Positions 55,605 through 64,000 of a stretch of DNA of 64,000 bases are shown here, piece after piece. The stretch is from Syntrophus gentianae (lineage in GTDB: Bacteria > Desulfobacterota > Syntrophia > Syntrophales > Syntrophaceae): contig NZ_FOBS01000005.1 in the NCBI RefSeq assembly GCF_900109885.1, positions 62,001 through 126,000 of the forward strand, read 5' to 3'. Numbering within the stretch: the stretch's first letter is position 1; every line of letters begins with the position of its first letter. The translations under genes were made by a program, and so were the position numbers. The notes below the pieces were generated by a model. The model was not told where the DNA came from. It saw nothing but the letters and a program-made list of their open reading frames with translations, and searched no databases.

Positions 55605-56791
55605 TGCTCTCCCATCGCCTTGCCCAGAATTTCGACCGCCCGGTCAATGTCGGATTTCGAAAGAATCAACGGGGGAACGAAGCGCAGCACATTTTCGTTC
55701 GTGCAATTGATCAGCAACCCCTTTTCCATGCAGGAACGGACAATATCGCTCCCCTGTATCGTCAGTTCCATTCCCTGAATCAATCCCCGTCCACGAATTT
55801 CCCTGACGAAAGGATATTTCTCTTTTAATTTTGTCAGGCATTCCTGAAGATAGGCCCCCTGCCGGCGGCAATTTTCCAGCACATCCGTTTTCAGCAGAGT
55901 ATCGAGCACCGCCAGACCTGCAGCCATGGCCAGGGGATTTCCGCCAAAGGTTGAGGCGTGAGTTCCCGGAACGAAGGCCGAAGCCACCTTCTCTGTCGCC
56001 AGGACTGCCCCCATGGGGAACCCGTTGCCAAGGCCCTTGGCCAGGGTCATGATATCCGGCGTCACCGAATCATGCTCATAGGCGAAGAGATGACCGGTCC
56101 GTCCCATGCCGACCTGCACCTCGTCGAGAATCATGAGGATGCCCTTCTCATTGCATAAAGAACGGACTTTTCGGAGATAGTCATCATCGGGCACTCGGAC
56201 TCCCCCTTCCCCCTGAATGGGTTCCAGAAGGACACCGCAGGTCCGCTCTGTCAAGGCGCCCTCGAGGGCCGTTATGTCGTTGAACGGCACATATTTGAAG
56301 CCTCCCGGCAGCGGGTCGAAGCCGACCTGGAATTTTTTCTGACCCGTGGCACTTATCGTGGCAAGGGTCCGACCATGGAAGGAATCCGTCATGGTGATCA
56401 GTTCCCGGCGCTCCGGCGCCATATGCTCGAAAGCGTACCGTCGCGCCAGTTTGATCGCCCCTTCATTGGCTTCCGCACCGCTGTTGCAGAAAAAAACCTT
56501 GTCCGCAAAGGAATGCTCCACAAGCTGGCTGGCAAAGGAAATCTGGGGCTCAATATAGTAAAGATTGGAGACATGCATGAGAATTTCGGCCTGCCGCTTG
56601 ATGGCCTCAACGACGGCAGGATGGCAATGCCCCAGAATGCAGACGGCAATGCCGGCCACGAAGTCGAGATATTCCTTCCCGTTGCTGTCCCAGACCCGGA
56701 CACCCTCTCCCCTGGTCATAACGACGGGAAACCGGCGATAGGTTCCCATGATGGTCTTTTCCGAAAGGGCAATCATTTCCTCAGTTGTCAT
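55601..56791 (-). CDS. argD: Acetylornithine aminotransferase
   Basis: A PLP-dependent class III aminotransferase, 396 residues. DSNGKEYLDFVAGIAVCILGH, FFCNSGAEANEGAIKLAR, LDEVQVGMGRTG and the PLP lysine in LAKGLGNGFPMGA are conserved. It may also act as succinyldiaminopimelate aminotransferase, which would suit the nearby lysine genes; that is inference. Start: ATG, 80 bp after argB. Confidence 0.95.
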   Translation of the reverse strand: MTTEEMIALSEKTIMGTYRRFPVVMTRGEGVRVWDSNGKEYLDFVAGIAVCILGHCHPAVVEAIKRQAEILMHVSNLYYIEPQISFASQLVEHSFADKVFFCNSGAEANEGAIKLARRYAFEHMAPERRELITMTDSFHGRTLATISATGQKKFQVGFDPLPGGFKYVPFNDITALEGALTERTCGVLLEPIQGEGGVRVPDDDYLRKVRSLCNEKGILMILDEVQVGMGRTGHLFAYEHDSVTPDIMTLAKGLGNGFPMGAVLATEKVASAFVPGTHASTFGGNPLAMAAGLAVLDTLLKTDVLENCRRQGAYLQECLTKLKEKYPFVREIRGRGLIQGMELTIQGSDIVRSCMEKGLLINCTNENVLRFVPPLILSKSDIDRAVEILGKAMGEQ

Positions 56792-56871
56792 TCTCTTTTC
56801 TCTTTCTATCGGCGTGCCTCGTTCCAGTCAGCTCGACCGTCCCATGAGTTCTCTTTGCCGAGAAATATTTA

Positions 56872-57774
<903 letters not shown>

Positions 57775-57844
57775 TTATTTGAAAATCGGTAAAACAATAA
57801 TTCCGCGGCGACCCCTCTTTCCCTGTCTCCCGTCAATCGGGGAA

Positions 57845-59227
57845 CTAGAGAATGTACCGGCTCAGATCTTCGTCTTCAATGATGTCGCCTAGCTTGTCTT
57901 CAACATACTGGGCATCAATGACCACTTCCTGACCGGATAATTCCGGGGCATCGAAGGAGATGTCCTCCAGGAGAATCTCCATAATGGTATAGAGCCTCCT
58001 TGCACCGATATTTTCCGTCCTCTCATTGACCACGGCTGCGACATCGGCAATCTCCGCAATGGAATCCTCTTTGAAAAGAAGCCGGACCCCTTCGGTCGCC
58101 AGCATCTCCGTATACTGTTTGATAAGGGCGTTGTTGGGTTCCGTCAGAATGCGGATAAATTCCTCTTTTCCCAGGGAATCCAGTTCCACCCGGATTGGAA
58201 ACCGCCCCTGAAGTTCCGGGATAAGATCCGAAGGCTTGGAAGAACTGAAGGCCCCTGCGGCGATGAAAAGGATATGGTCTGTACGGACCATGCCATAACG
58301 GCTGTTGACATTCGATCCTTCCACAATAGGCAGAAGATCACGCTGCACCCCTTCCCGGGAAACATCCGGCCCGGACGGCGTATCGCTCCCGACGACTTTG
58401 TCGATTTCATCCAGGAAAATGATTCCGGACTGTTCCACCCGCTCAATGGCGGTCCGGGTCACCTTGTCCATGTCCACCAGTCGCTGCGCCTCTTCTTCCT
58501 TCAGGATTTCCAATGCCTCAGAGACATTGACCCGGCTGATCTTTTTCTTCTGCGGCAGAAAATTGCCGAACATTTCCTTCAGGTTCAGCCCGAGATCTTC
58601 AATCCCCGATGCGGAAAAGACCTCGATCATCGGCCCGCTGCGCGATTCCGTCAGCTCCAGATCCACATGGCGACTATCCAGTTTCCCCTCGTGAAGGAGG
58701 CGTCGTAATTTTTCTCTCGTTGAATCAGGGGGCTGGGGTTTTTCATTCTCCTCGATCAACCGGGAATGATCTTCCATCATCTCTTCCACATTCCGTTCAA
58801 CCGGTTTTGGAGGAAGCAGAAGATCCAGAAGCCTTTCCTCGGCAATTTCAGCCGCTCTGGCACTCACCTTCTCCTGCTCTTCCGCCCGGACCATGTTCAC
58901 GGCCAGATCCACCAGGTCACGAATCATGGATTCCACGTCCCGGCCGACATATCCCACTTCCGTAAACTTCGAGGCTTCCACTTTGAGGAAAGGGGAATTG
59001 TCGATTTTCGCCAGTCTGCGGGCGATCTCCGTCTTCCCCACGCCCGTCGGTCCGATCATGATGATATTCTTGGGAGAGATTTCTTCGCGGAGCTCATCAG
59101 GCACGTTCTGACGTCGCCAGCGGTTCCTCAAGGCAATGGCTACCGCCCGTTTGGCATCGGCCTGTCCGATGATATGCTGATCCAGCTTTTCAACGATTTC
59201 CGCAGGTGTTAATGAATTTGATGACAT
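57845..59227 (-). CDS. hslU: ATP-dependent protease ATPase subunit HslU
   Basis: A AAA+ unfoldase of the HslUV protease, 460 residues. Walker [14 protein letters not shown], pore loop near [12 protein letters not shown], an intermediate domain (about 110-245), Walker [12 protein letters not shown] and the C-terminal tail LSRYIL that docks into HslV are present. Start: ATG with GGAGAGGTAG. It follows hslV by 22 bp. Confidence 0.97.
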   Translation of the reverse strand: MSSNSLTPAEIVEKLDQHIIGQADAKRAVAIALRNRWRRQNVPDELREEISPKNIIMIGPTGVGKTEIARRLAKIDNSPFLKVEASKFTEVGYVGRDVESMIRDLVDLAVNMVRAEEQEKVSARAAEIAEERLLDLLLPPKPVERNVEEMMEDHSRLIEENEKPQPPDSTREKLRRLLHEGKLDSRHVDLELTESRSGPMIEVFSASGIEDLGLNLKEMFGNFLPQKKKISRVNVSEALEILKEEEAQRLVDMDKVTRTAIERVEQSGIIFLDEIDKVVGSDTPSGPDVSREGVQRDLLPIVEGSNVNSRYGMVRTDHILFIAAGAFSSSKPSDLIPELQGRFPIRVELDSLGKEEFIRILTEPNNALIKQYTEMLATEGVRLLFKEDSIAEIADVAAVVNERTENIGARRLYTIMEILLEDISFDAPELSGQEVVIDAQYVEDKLGDIIEDEDLSRYIL

Positions 59228-59249
59228 CTACCTCTCCTTCCAGCGATTT

Positions 59250-59843
59250 TCAGCCCCGGGACCTTGTCTTGCGAACCTTCTTCTCTTCCGGTTCATCATC
59301 CTGTTCGATATCCAGCTCTTCCACTGTGATATGGTCGTTTGTATAAATGCAGATCTCCGAAGCGATCTTTACCGATTCTCTCGCAATGTCCGTCGCCGGC
59401 AAGTCGGAATACCTGATCATGGCACGGGCTGCGGCCAGGGCATAAGGCCCGCCGGATCCAATCGCCATGACATCGTCATCCGATTCAATGACATCGCCAT
59501 TTCCGGATATGATGAGAAAATGTTCCCTGCTCACGGCAATCATCAGGGCTTCGAGATGACGAAGCACCCGGTCCGTCCTCCAGTCCTTGGTGAGTTCCAC
59601 GGCTGCCCGCAGGAGATTTCCGTTGTACTGTTCCAGTTTGGAATCGAAACGGTCGAAAAGGGTGAAGGCATCGGCGGTTGTTCCGGCAAATCCGACAATC
59701 ACTTCATCATGGTACAGGCGCCTCACCTTCCTGGCGCCGTGTTTCATGACCGTTATGTCCAGCGTAACCTGCCCGTCACCGGCCACGGTCACTTTGCCCT
59801 TGTGCCGGACCGCCAGTATGGTGGTCCCTCTCATTTTGCTCAT
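59250..59843 (-). CDS. hslV: ATP-dependent protease peptidase subunit HslV
   Basis: A threonine protease of the proteasome-like family, about 197 residues before processing. The catalytic threonine follows a short pro-sequence ([18 protein letters not shown]), and [22 protein letters not shown] and [16 protein letters not shown] are conserved. ATG at 59843 starts seven bases after the xerC stop with GGAGAGG upstream; a longer frame overlaps xerC and is unlikely, and ATG 59834 is also possible. Confidence 0.95.
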   Translation of the reverse strand: MSKMRGTTILAVRHKGKVTVAGDGQVTLDITVMKHGARKVRRLYHDEVIVGFAGTTADAFTLFDRFDSKLEQYNGNLLRAAVELTKDWRTDRVLRHLEALMIAVSREHFLIISGNGDVIESDDDVMAIGSGGPYALAAARAMIRYSDLPATDIARESVKIASEICIYTNDHITVEELDIEQDDEPEEKKVRKTRSRG

Positions 59844-59850
59844 TTTGTTT

Positions 59851-60783
59851 TCACTGACCTCTCCGGGCTTTTGGATGAGCCCTGTCATACACTGCCATCA
59901 GCTGATTCACGCTCACAGCCGTGTATTTCTGTGTTGTCGACAGACTTTCATGGCCAAGAAGTTCCTGAATGGAGCGTAGATCGGCCCCCGCATCCAGAAG
60001 ATGCGTGGCAAAACTGTGACGAAGCGTATGAGGGCTGACCCTTTTTTGTATGCCGCTTTGAGAGACATATTTGTCGAGGATCCTGGCGACGCTTCGTGCC
60101 GATAGCCGTCCATTTCTGGAGTTGACAAACACGGGAGCCATTAACGAAGCCGATCCCTCCTCCGCCGGCTCCCGACGATGTTTTTCCCTCAGGTAATTTT
60201 CCAGAGCTGCTTTCGCCGGCTCTCCGACAGGAACAATCCTCTCCTTCTTTCCCTTCCCACGGATTTTTATCAGCCCTTGAAGGAAGGAAATATCTTCCTC
60301 ATTGATCCCCGTCAGCTCGCTGAGACGAATGCCGCTGGAATAAAAGAGTTCCAGGATGGCGCGATCCCGCAGGCCAAAAAGATCCTCCTTGAAAGGGAGA
60401 TTCAGTAAAGCAAGGATTTCATCCACGGAAAGAACAGCAGGGATATATTTCTCCGTTCTAGGGGACGAAACCGCTTCCAAGGGATTGCTCCGGATTTCCT
60501 TCCGATGGATCAAGTAGTTGAAAAAAGCCCTCAGAGAGGCCAGTTTCCGAGCCATCGTCACCTTTTTCAGCTTTCTGCGGTAAAGCGTCCCCAGAAAGGA
60601 TCTCACCATCAAATAATCGACATGCTGCCATGGACTGACCGAAAAATCTTCCGTCGAACCATAGTTTTCCAAGAGATATCTTTTAAACTGCTCCAAATCA
60701 TCCAGGTAGTTCTTTCGCGTATGGGAGGAAAGGTTTCTCTCCAAATCCATATAGCGATCAAAGCCCCTGGTCAGTTCATCCAT
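59851..60783 (-). CDS. xerC: Tyrosine recombinase XerC
   Basis: A site-specific recombinase for dimer resolution, 310 residues. It has an N-terminal SAM-like DNA-binding domain, then the catalytic set R ([12 protein letters not shown]), K ([12 protein letters not shown]), [23 protein letters not shown] with the nucleophilic tyrosine. The position directly before hslVU is the standard chromosomal xerC context, so it is a housekeeping recombinase rather than an integrase. Start: ATG with GAGGCAC upstream. Confidence 0.93.
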   Translation of the reverse strand: MDELTRGFDRYMDLERNLSSHTRKNYLDDLEQFKRYLLENYGSTEDFSVSPWQHVDYLMVRSFLGTLYRRKLKKVTMARKLASLRAFFNYLIHRKEIRSNPLEAVSSPRTEKYIPAVLSVDEILALLNLPFKEDLFGLRDRAILELFYSSGIRLSELTGINEEDISFLQGLIKIRGKGKKERIVPVGEPAKAALENYLREKHRREPAEEGSASLMAPVFVNSRNGRLSARSVARILDKYVSQSGIQKRVSPHTLRHSFATHLLDAGADLRSIQELLGHESLSTTQKYTAVSVNQLMAVYDRAHPKARRGQ

Positions 60784-60819
60784 TTTTGTGCCTCAAGGAA
60801 CATCCCTGATCGTCAAAAT

Positions 60820-61320
60820 CTACATCTTGTATTTGCCAAAATCATCATTGGAAAGATTCTCGAGGAATTCCTTCATCTTTTCCTGCTTGAGTTCATCCAC
60901 GTCACTGGCGTTCGGATCAAAATCAATATTCCGGGCTTTCTCAATCACCGTGTCATGGACAAAAATAGGCGCATTAGCCCGCAAAGCGAGGGCAATCGCG
61001 TCACTGGGCCGTGAATCGACGGTATAGTCCTGGTTGTCTCTGGTCACAACAATATTCGCATAAAAGGTATTGTTGCGAACATCATGAATTTCGACCCGGG
61101 TAACCATGGCTTCCAGAACCGTCAACATATCGCGGAGGAGATCGTGGGTCATGGGCCGGGAAAATTTGATTTTCTCCAGTTCCGTGGCAATCGCGCTGGC
61201 TTCGAATATGCCGATCCAGATGGGGATGGCCTTTTTTTCCTGAAAATCCTTTAAAATGACAATCGGTGTATTGGTTATTGGATCAATGGTTAATCCGGAT
61301 ACTTTCATTTCAATTTGCAC
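60820..61320 (-). CDS. Bifunctional nuclease family protein (BFN/DUF151)
   Basis: 166 residues. The BFN pattern is clear: PIVILKDFQEKKAIPIWIGIFEASAIA, the H in MTHDLLRDM, TFYANIVV and SRPSDAIALALRANAPIFV. A role as nuclease is known only for some plant and archaeal relatives. The likely start is GTG at 61320 with AAGGAG eight bases upstream, 14 bp after the miaB stop. A TTG at 61338 would give six more residues but has no such site. The acidic C-terminus is typical. Confidence 0.88.
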   Translation of the reverse strand: MQIEMKVSGLTIDPITNTPIVILKDFQEKKAIPIWIGIFEASAIATELEKIKFSRPMTHDLLRDMLTVLEAMVTRVEIHDVRNNTFYANIVVTRDNQDYTVDSRPSDAIALALRANAPIFVHDTVIEKARNIDFDPNASDVDELKQEKMKEFLENLSNDDFGKYKM

Positions 61321-61334
61321 GAAGGTATCTCCTT

Positions 61335-62654
61335 TCAAAGCATTTCTCCCCTGAGGGAATGCAGATAAGCTTCTTTTATATAGACTGGCACGATCTCTCC
61401 GATAAGATTCCCGTGACCAGCAAAATTAACGATTTTATTCGTACTCGTCCGTCCCATCACATCTTCCCGGCAATTTTTGCTGAACCCCTCCACGAGGACT
61501 TCTTCCCTGCGCCCTTCCAATGCTTTGTTTTTCTCCAGGGTGTGCTCTTCCTGAAGGGCTTGTAAGATCCGCAGTCTTTCCATTTTAACCGGCTCACTGA
61601 CTTTGCTGTTCATTTTCAGGGCTGCCGTTCCCTGCCGTTCCGAGTATTTAAAAGAAAAAAGATTATCAAATCTGATTTCGTTCATCATGTCAATTGTTTC
61701 TTGAAAATCCCCATCCGTCTCACCAGGAAATCCGACGATGACATCCGAAGTGATACTGATATCTGGACAGGATTTTCGCAGATTGGCCACTTTTGCCAGA
61801 TAGTCGAATTTCGTATATTTCCGGTTCATCAGGGAAAGGATGCGATCCGATCCTGATTGAACAGGTAAATGAATATGCTTGCACAACTTGCTTAGCCCGG
61901 CAAAACCCGCAATAAGGGATTCAGAAATATCCTTGGGGTGAGAGGTGGTAAAGCGTATTCGTTTTATTCCCTCGATCTTTTCAATTTCGTTCAGCAATCC
62001 GACAAAACCCGATGCCCCTTTCGTGGATCGGGCATAGGAGTTGACATTTTGTCCCAGCAGGGTGACTTCTTTTACGCCAATCCCTGCAAGATTCCTGATT
62101 TCATTAAGAATATCTTCCTGGGTGCGACTTTCCTCCCGCCCACGAAGATACGGAACGACACAATAGGCGCAGAAATTATTGCACCCCTGCATGATCGTCA
62201 CAAAGGCCGTTACCTGGCCAATCTGCGGTAAAGTTACAATCCCGAGGGATGGCGTTTCTTCGGAAAGCGACGTTTCTACGATTTTTGTTCCGGTTTTTTC
62301 TATTTCCGCAATAAATTCCGGAAGTCGGTGGATATTATGCGTGCCGAGAACCAGATCGAGATCCGGCACTTTCATCAGGAGTCGGTCCCCCAGCTGTTGC
62401 GCGACACAGCCGCTGACACCAATGATCAGGTTTGTCTTTTTTTCCTTCAGCCTCCGAAATCTCCCCAGCGAACTCATCACCTTCTGGGCCGCTTTTTCCC
62501 GGATACTGCAGGTATTGAGGATAATCAGGTCCGCCTGGTTTACATCTTTCGTCCCGACATATCCTTCTTTTTCCATCAATGCAGCCATCTGCTCAGAATC
62601 GTGAACATTCATCTGACAGCCGATCGTGGAGATATATAAATACTTCTTATCCAA
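61335..62654 (-). CDS. miaB: tRNA-2-methylthio-N6-dimethylallyladenosine synthase MiaB
   Basis: A radical SAM methylthiotransferase that modifies A37 of tRNAs, 439 residues. The N-terminal MTTase domain has cysteines in STIGCQMNVHDSE, LNTCSIREKA and GVSGCVAQQ; the radical SAM motif is GCNNFCAYCVVPYLRGREESR, and a TRAM-like C-terminus follows. The start is TTG at 62654, just before the conserved beginning. First gene of the long leftward block, with a plausible promoter 40-70 bp upstream. Confidence 0.95.
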   Translation of the reverse strand: MDKKYLYISTIGCQMNVHDSEQMAALMEKEGYVGTKDVNQADLIILNTCSIREKAAQKVMSSLGRFRRLKEKKTNLIIGVSGCVAQQLGDRLLMKVPDLDLVLGTHNIHRLPEFIAEIEKTGTKIVETSLSEETPSLGIVTLPQIGQVTAFVTIMQGCNNFCAYCVVPYLRGREESRTQEDILNEIRNLAGIGVKEVTLLGQNVNSYARSTKGASGFVGLLNEIEKIEGIKRIRFTTSHPKDISESLIAGFAGLSKLCKHIHLPVQSGSDRILSLMNRKYTKFDYLAKVANLRKSCPDISITSDVIVGFPGETDGDFQETIDMMNEIRFDNLFSFKYSERQGTAALKMNSKVSEPVKMERLRILQALQEEHTLEKNKALEGRREEVLVEGFSKNCREDVMGRTSTNKIVNFAGHGNLIGEIVPVYIKEAYLHSLRGEML

Positions 62655-62692
62655 TAGAACTCAAGTTCCTGAAAATTTATTAATACTTTTAA

Positions 62693-62721
62693 TTACTAAT
62701 ATGCCCATTTAGGTTAGTCAA
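62693..62721 (-). promoter_or_regulatory. Possible promoter of miaB operon
   Basis: On the minus strand TTGACT (62721-62716) and TAGTAA (62698-62693) are 17 bp apart. The -10 match is weak, but spacing and position, about 40 bp before the miaB start, are right. Confidence 0.4.
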
Positions 62722-62808
62722 CAAATATTTATCTGCGATGGATTTTAAGACCAGACCGTCTTGGAACGCTATTTCAAGGAAAAAGATTTTTCCGGCGGGG
62801 AGAACGTA

Positions 62809-62885
62809 TGGTACGCCCGGTAGGATTCGAACCTACGACCAACAGATTCGAAGTCTGCGACTCTATCCAGCTGAGCTACGGGCGC
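62809..62885 (-). tRNA. tRNA-Arg (UCG)
   Basis: A 77-nt cloverleaf on the minus strand: acceptor GCGCCCG/CGGGCGT (G1-U72 wobble), D arm GCTCAGCTGGATAGAGT, anticodon loop CTTCGAA with anticodon TCG, T loop TTCGAAT and an encoded ACCA end. Confidence 0.96.
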
Positions 62886-63331
62886 AAATCCAATTAAACC
62901 ATACGTCTTTATCTGGGGATGAGTGGAGGAAGTTTCGTCCGGCACTCACAACCTATCTATCAGATCTTATTTAATGTCAAACGACCTTGACACGAAATGG
63001 ACACATGACAAACACGAAGATGGCGTATATCTGAGGTTGCTTTTGTTGTCAAGAATGAAAATAAGAAACAAAGAACCAAGAAAAATTTGTCTCTTGACTT
63101 TCCAACGAATTAAGGGCAAAAAATAAACCATAAGAGGTTGTCGATCGTATGTAAACCATTTTGAACCCTGGTTAAAAAAGGTGACGCCTTGAAAAGATTA
63201 TGAAAACCCTGTTTCTCGAAAAAAAAGAGGCAGGGTTTTTTTATGTAATAAATGGCTTATTGGATAGGACTATGGGCGTTTTTTTAACATCGTGCAAATT
63301 CATTATTGTTTCAACGTAAGGAGGTTACCCT
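62886..63331. other. AT-rich intergenic region before flavoprotein gene
   Basis: 446 bp with no supported gene; a 67-codon frame (62923-63126) has no ribosome-binding site and gene-unlike composition. It contains the terminator at 63203-63242 and ends with a strong AAGGAGGT before GTG 63332. Confidence 0.55.
63203..63242. terminator. Rho-independent terminator
   Basis: AAAACCCTG...TCTC pairs with GAGG.CAGGGTTTT, followed by a T-run on the plus strand. No clear gene precedes it on the plus strand within 400 bp. It lies 90 bp before the flavoprotein start, so read-through or attenuation control is conceivable. Confidence 0.7.
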
Positions 63332-64000
63332 GTGAAAAAAGAAAAGGATGAAATGACGAAGAAGGGTGTAAGTAGACGCTCAATACTCAAAGGGGCCGTT
63401 GTCATGGGGGCTGCGGCAATGGGTGGCGGTCTTGCGCTCAACATGGCTACACCGGGTACAGCGGAGGCCATGGTCAAAAAGCTCCCCTCAAAATGGGATG
63501 AAACCTGGGATGTCGTGGTCGTCGGCTCCGGGTTTGCGGGACTCGCAGCGGCAGCGGAAGCGGCGGGAGGCGGAGCAAAAGTTCTCATCCTGGAAAAAAT
63601 GCCGACTTATGGAGGAAACTCCATCATCAATGGTGGGGAATACAATTCCTGGGATGATGAACTACACCTCCGGGAAAAATTGAACTTGGGTAATGACAGT
63701 GTCGAGCTGCACAAAAGTGACACATTGAAAGGTGGAGATTTCTATGGCTTCCCGGATCTGGTGGATGTTTTTGTCCAGGGGGCGACGCCTGCCCTGAATT
63801 GGATGATTGATGAGGGAGGTTGTAAATTAAGGAATATCCTGAATCGCACGGGCGGTCATACCGCCTATCGAACCCACACCAACGTCGAGGGTGTCGGCCG
63901 GGGCTATACAGACCCTCTTAAAAAGATCGCCGAGGGTCGTGGGGCCAAAATCCGTCTCAATACCAAATTAACCTGGATTTGGAGAAAAGATGCCGACCCC
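63332..64000 (+). CDS. Tat-exported flavocytochrome-c/fumarate-reductase-like flavoprotein, cut by right edge
   Basis: The first 223 residues are visible. A twin-arginine signal (SRRSILKGAVVMGAAAMGGG) is followed by an FAD-binding motif VVVVGSGFAGLAAAAEA, LILEKMPTYGGNS, and the FAD_binding_2 layout of periplasmic fumarate reductase/urocanate reductase-like subunits. There is no heme-binding CxxCH in the visible part, so electrons must come from a separate cytochrome. The start is GTG with AAGGAGGTTACCCT. Substrate and C-terminus are unknown. Confidence 0.88.
   Translation, partial: MKKEKDEMTKKGVSRRSILKGAVVMGAAAMGGGLALNMATPGTAEAMVKKLPSKWDETWDVVVVGSGFAGLAAAAEAAGGGAKVLILEKMPTYGGNSIINGGEYNSWDDELHLREKLNLGNDSVELHKSDTLKGGDFYGFPDLVDVFVQGATPALNWMIDEGGCKLRNILNRTGGHTAYRTHTNVEGVGRGYTDPLKKIAEGRGAKIRLNTKLTWIWRKDADP

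Noticed and set aside
62809-62885. tRNA-Arg as an integration site for a mobile element
   Set aside because: No integrase and no direct repeat of the tRNA 3' end seen nearby; xerC is in its housekeeping context.

Overview
The window looks like chromosomal DNA of an anaerobic deltaproteobacterium, most plausibly a Syntrophus-like member of the Syntrophales. This is inferred from content: a DsrMK/Hdr-like membrane redox pair, formate-tetrahydrofolate ligase, a SucCD-type CoA ligase pair, a PEP-CTERM protein with a VPLPLP...RTR tail, a Tat-exported flavocytochrome-c-type flavoprotein, and the miaB/xerC/hslVU/arg/lys gene order. I see no prophage, transposase or CRISPR array.

Layout. 1-565: two overlapping unrecognised genes, one cut by the window edge. 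934-1575: an exported PEP-CTERM protein. 1824-10783 (minus): recC-recB-recD, preceded by a radical SAM enzyme flanked by two very small proteins (10812-12284). 12917-15348: a two-gene iron-sulfur/membrane redox complex. 15461-18026: a DUF2939 protein, then amtB-PII behind a near-perfect sigma-54 promoter. 18076-24505: a Zn/Cd/Pb P-type ATPase, a YkgJ-like cysteine cluster protein, a class A beta-lactamase-like lipoprotein, an MtaD/SsnA-type deaminase and a cysteine-free IscA-like protein. 24592-30413 (minus): an unrecognised P-loop ATPase behind an EF-G gene, a cold-shock protein, fhs and a double-ACT protein. 30649-33560: a GntR regulator divergent from a SucCD-like pair. 33826-44012: a FadL-type porin, a methyltransferase, a hybrid sensor kinase paired with a large PilZ-like protein, an alpha/beta hydrolase and an orphan oppDF pair. 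44110-45627: leucyl aminopeptidase.

From 62654 down to about 46015 all genes read leftward with short gaps or overlaps: miaB, bifunctional nuclease, xerC, hslV, hslU, argB, argD, argF, argG, argH, lipoprotein, lysA, dapA, dapB, folK, a YHS-like protein, a transaldolase-family gene, pgsA, tRNA-Gly and tRNA-Cys, closed by a strong terminator. This block holds most of arginine synthesis (argB-D-F-G-H; argJ and argC are absent here) and three lysine genes (dapA, dapB, lysA). A tRNA-Arg lies upstream, and a Tat-exported flavoprotein runs off the right edge.

No single unmistakable new system is present. The best candidates for undescribed biology are the sensor kinase/PilZ-like pair (35959-40905), the small-protein/radical SAM cassette (10812-12284), the P-loop ATPase downstream of EF-G, and the coupled unknown genes at the left edge. 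Several start codons are reassigned from ribosome-binding sites and overlaps, including likely GTG or TTG starts for the 218-565 gene, cspA, the methyltransferase, argG, folK, miaB and the bifunctional nuclease.
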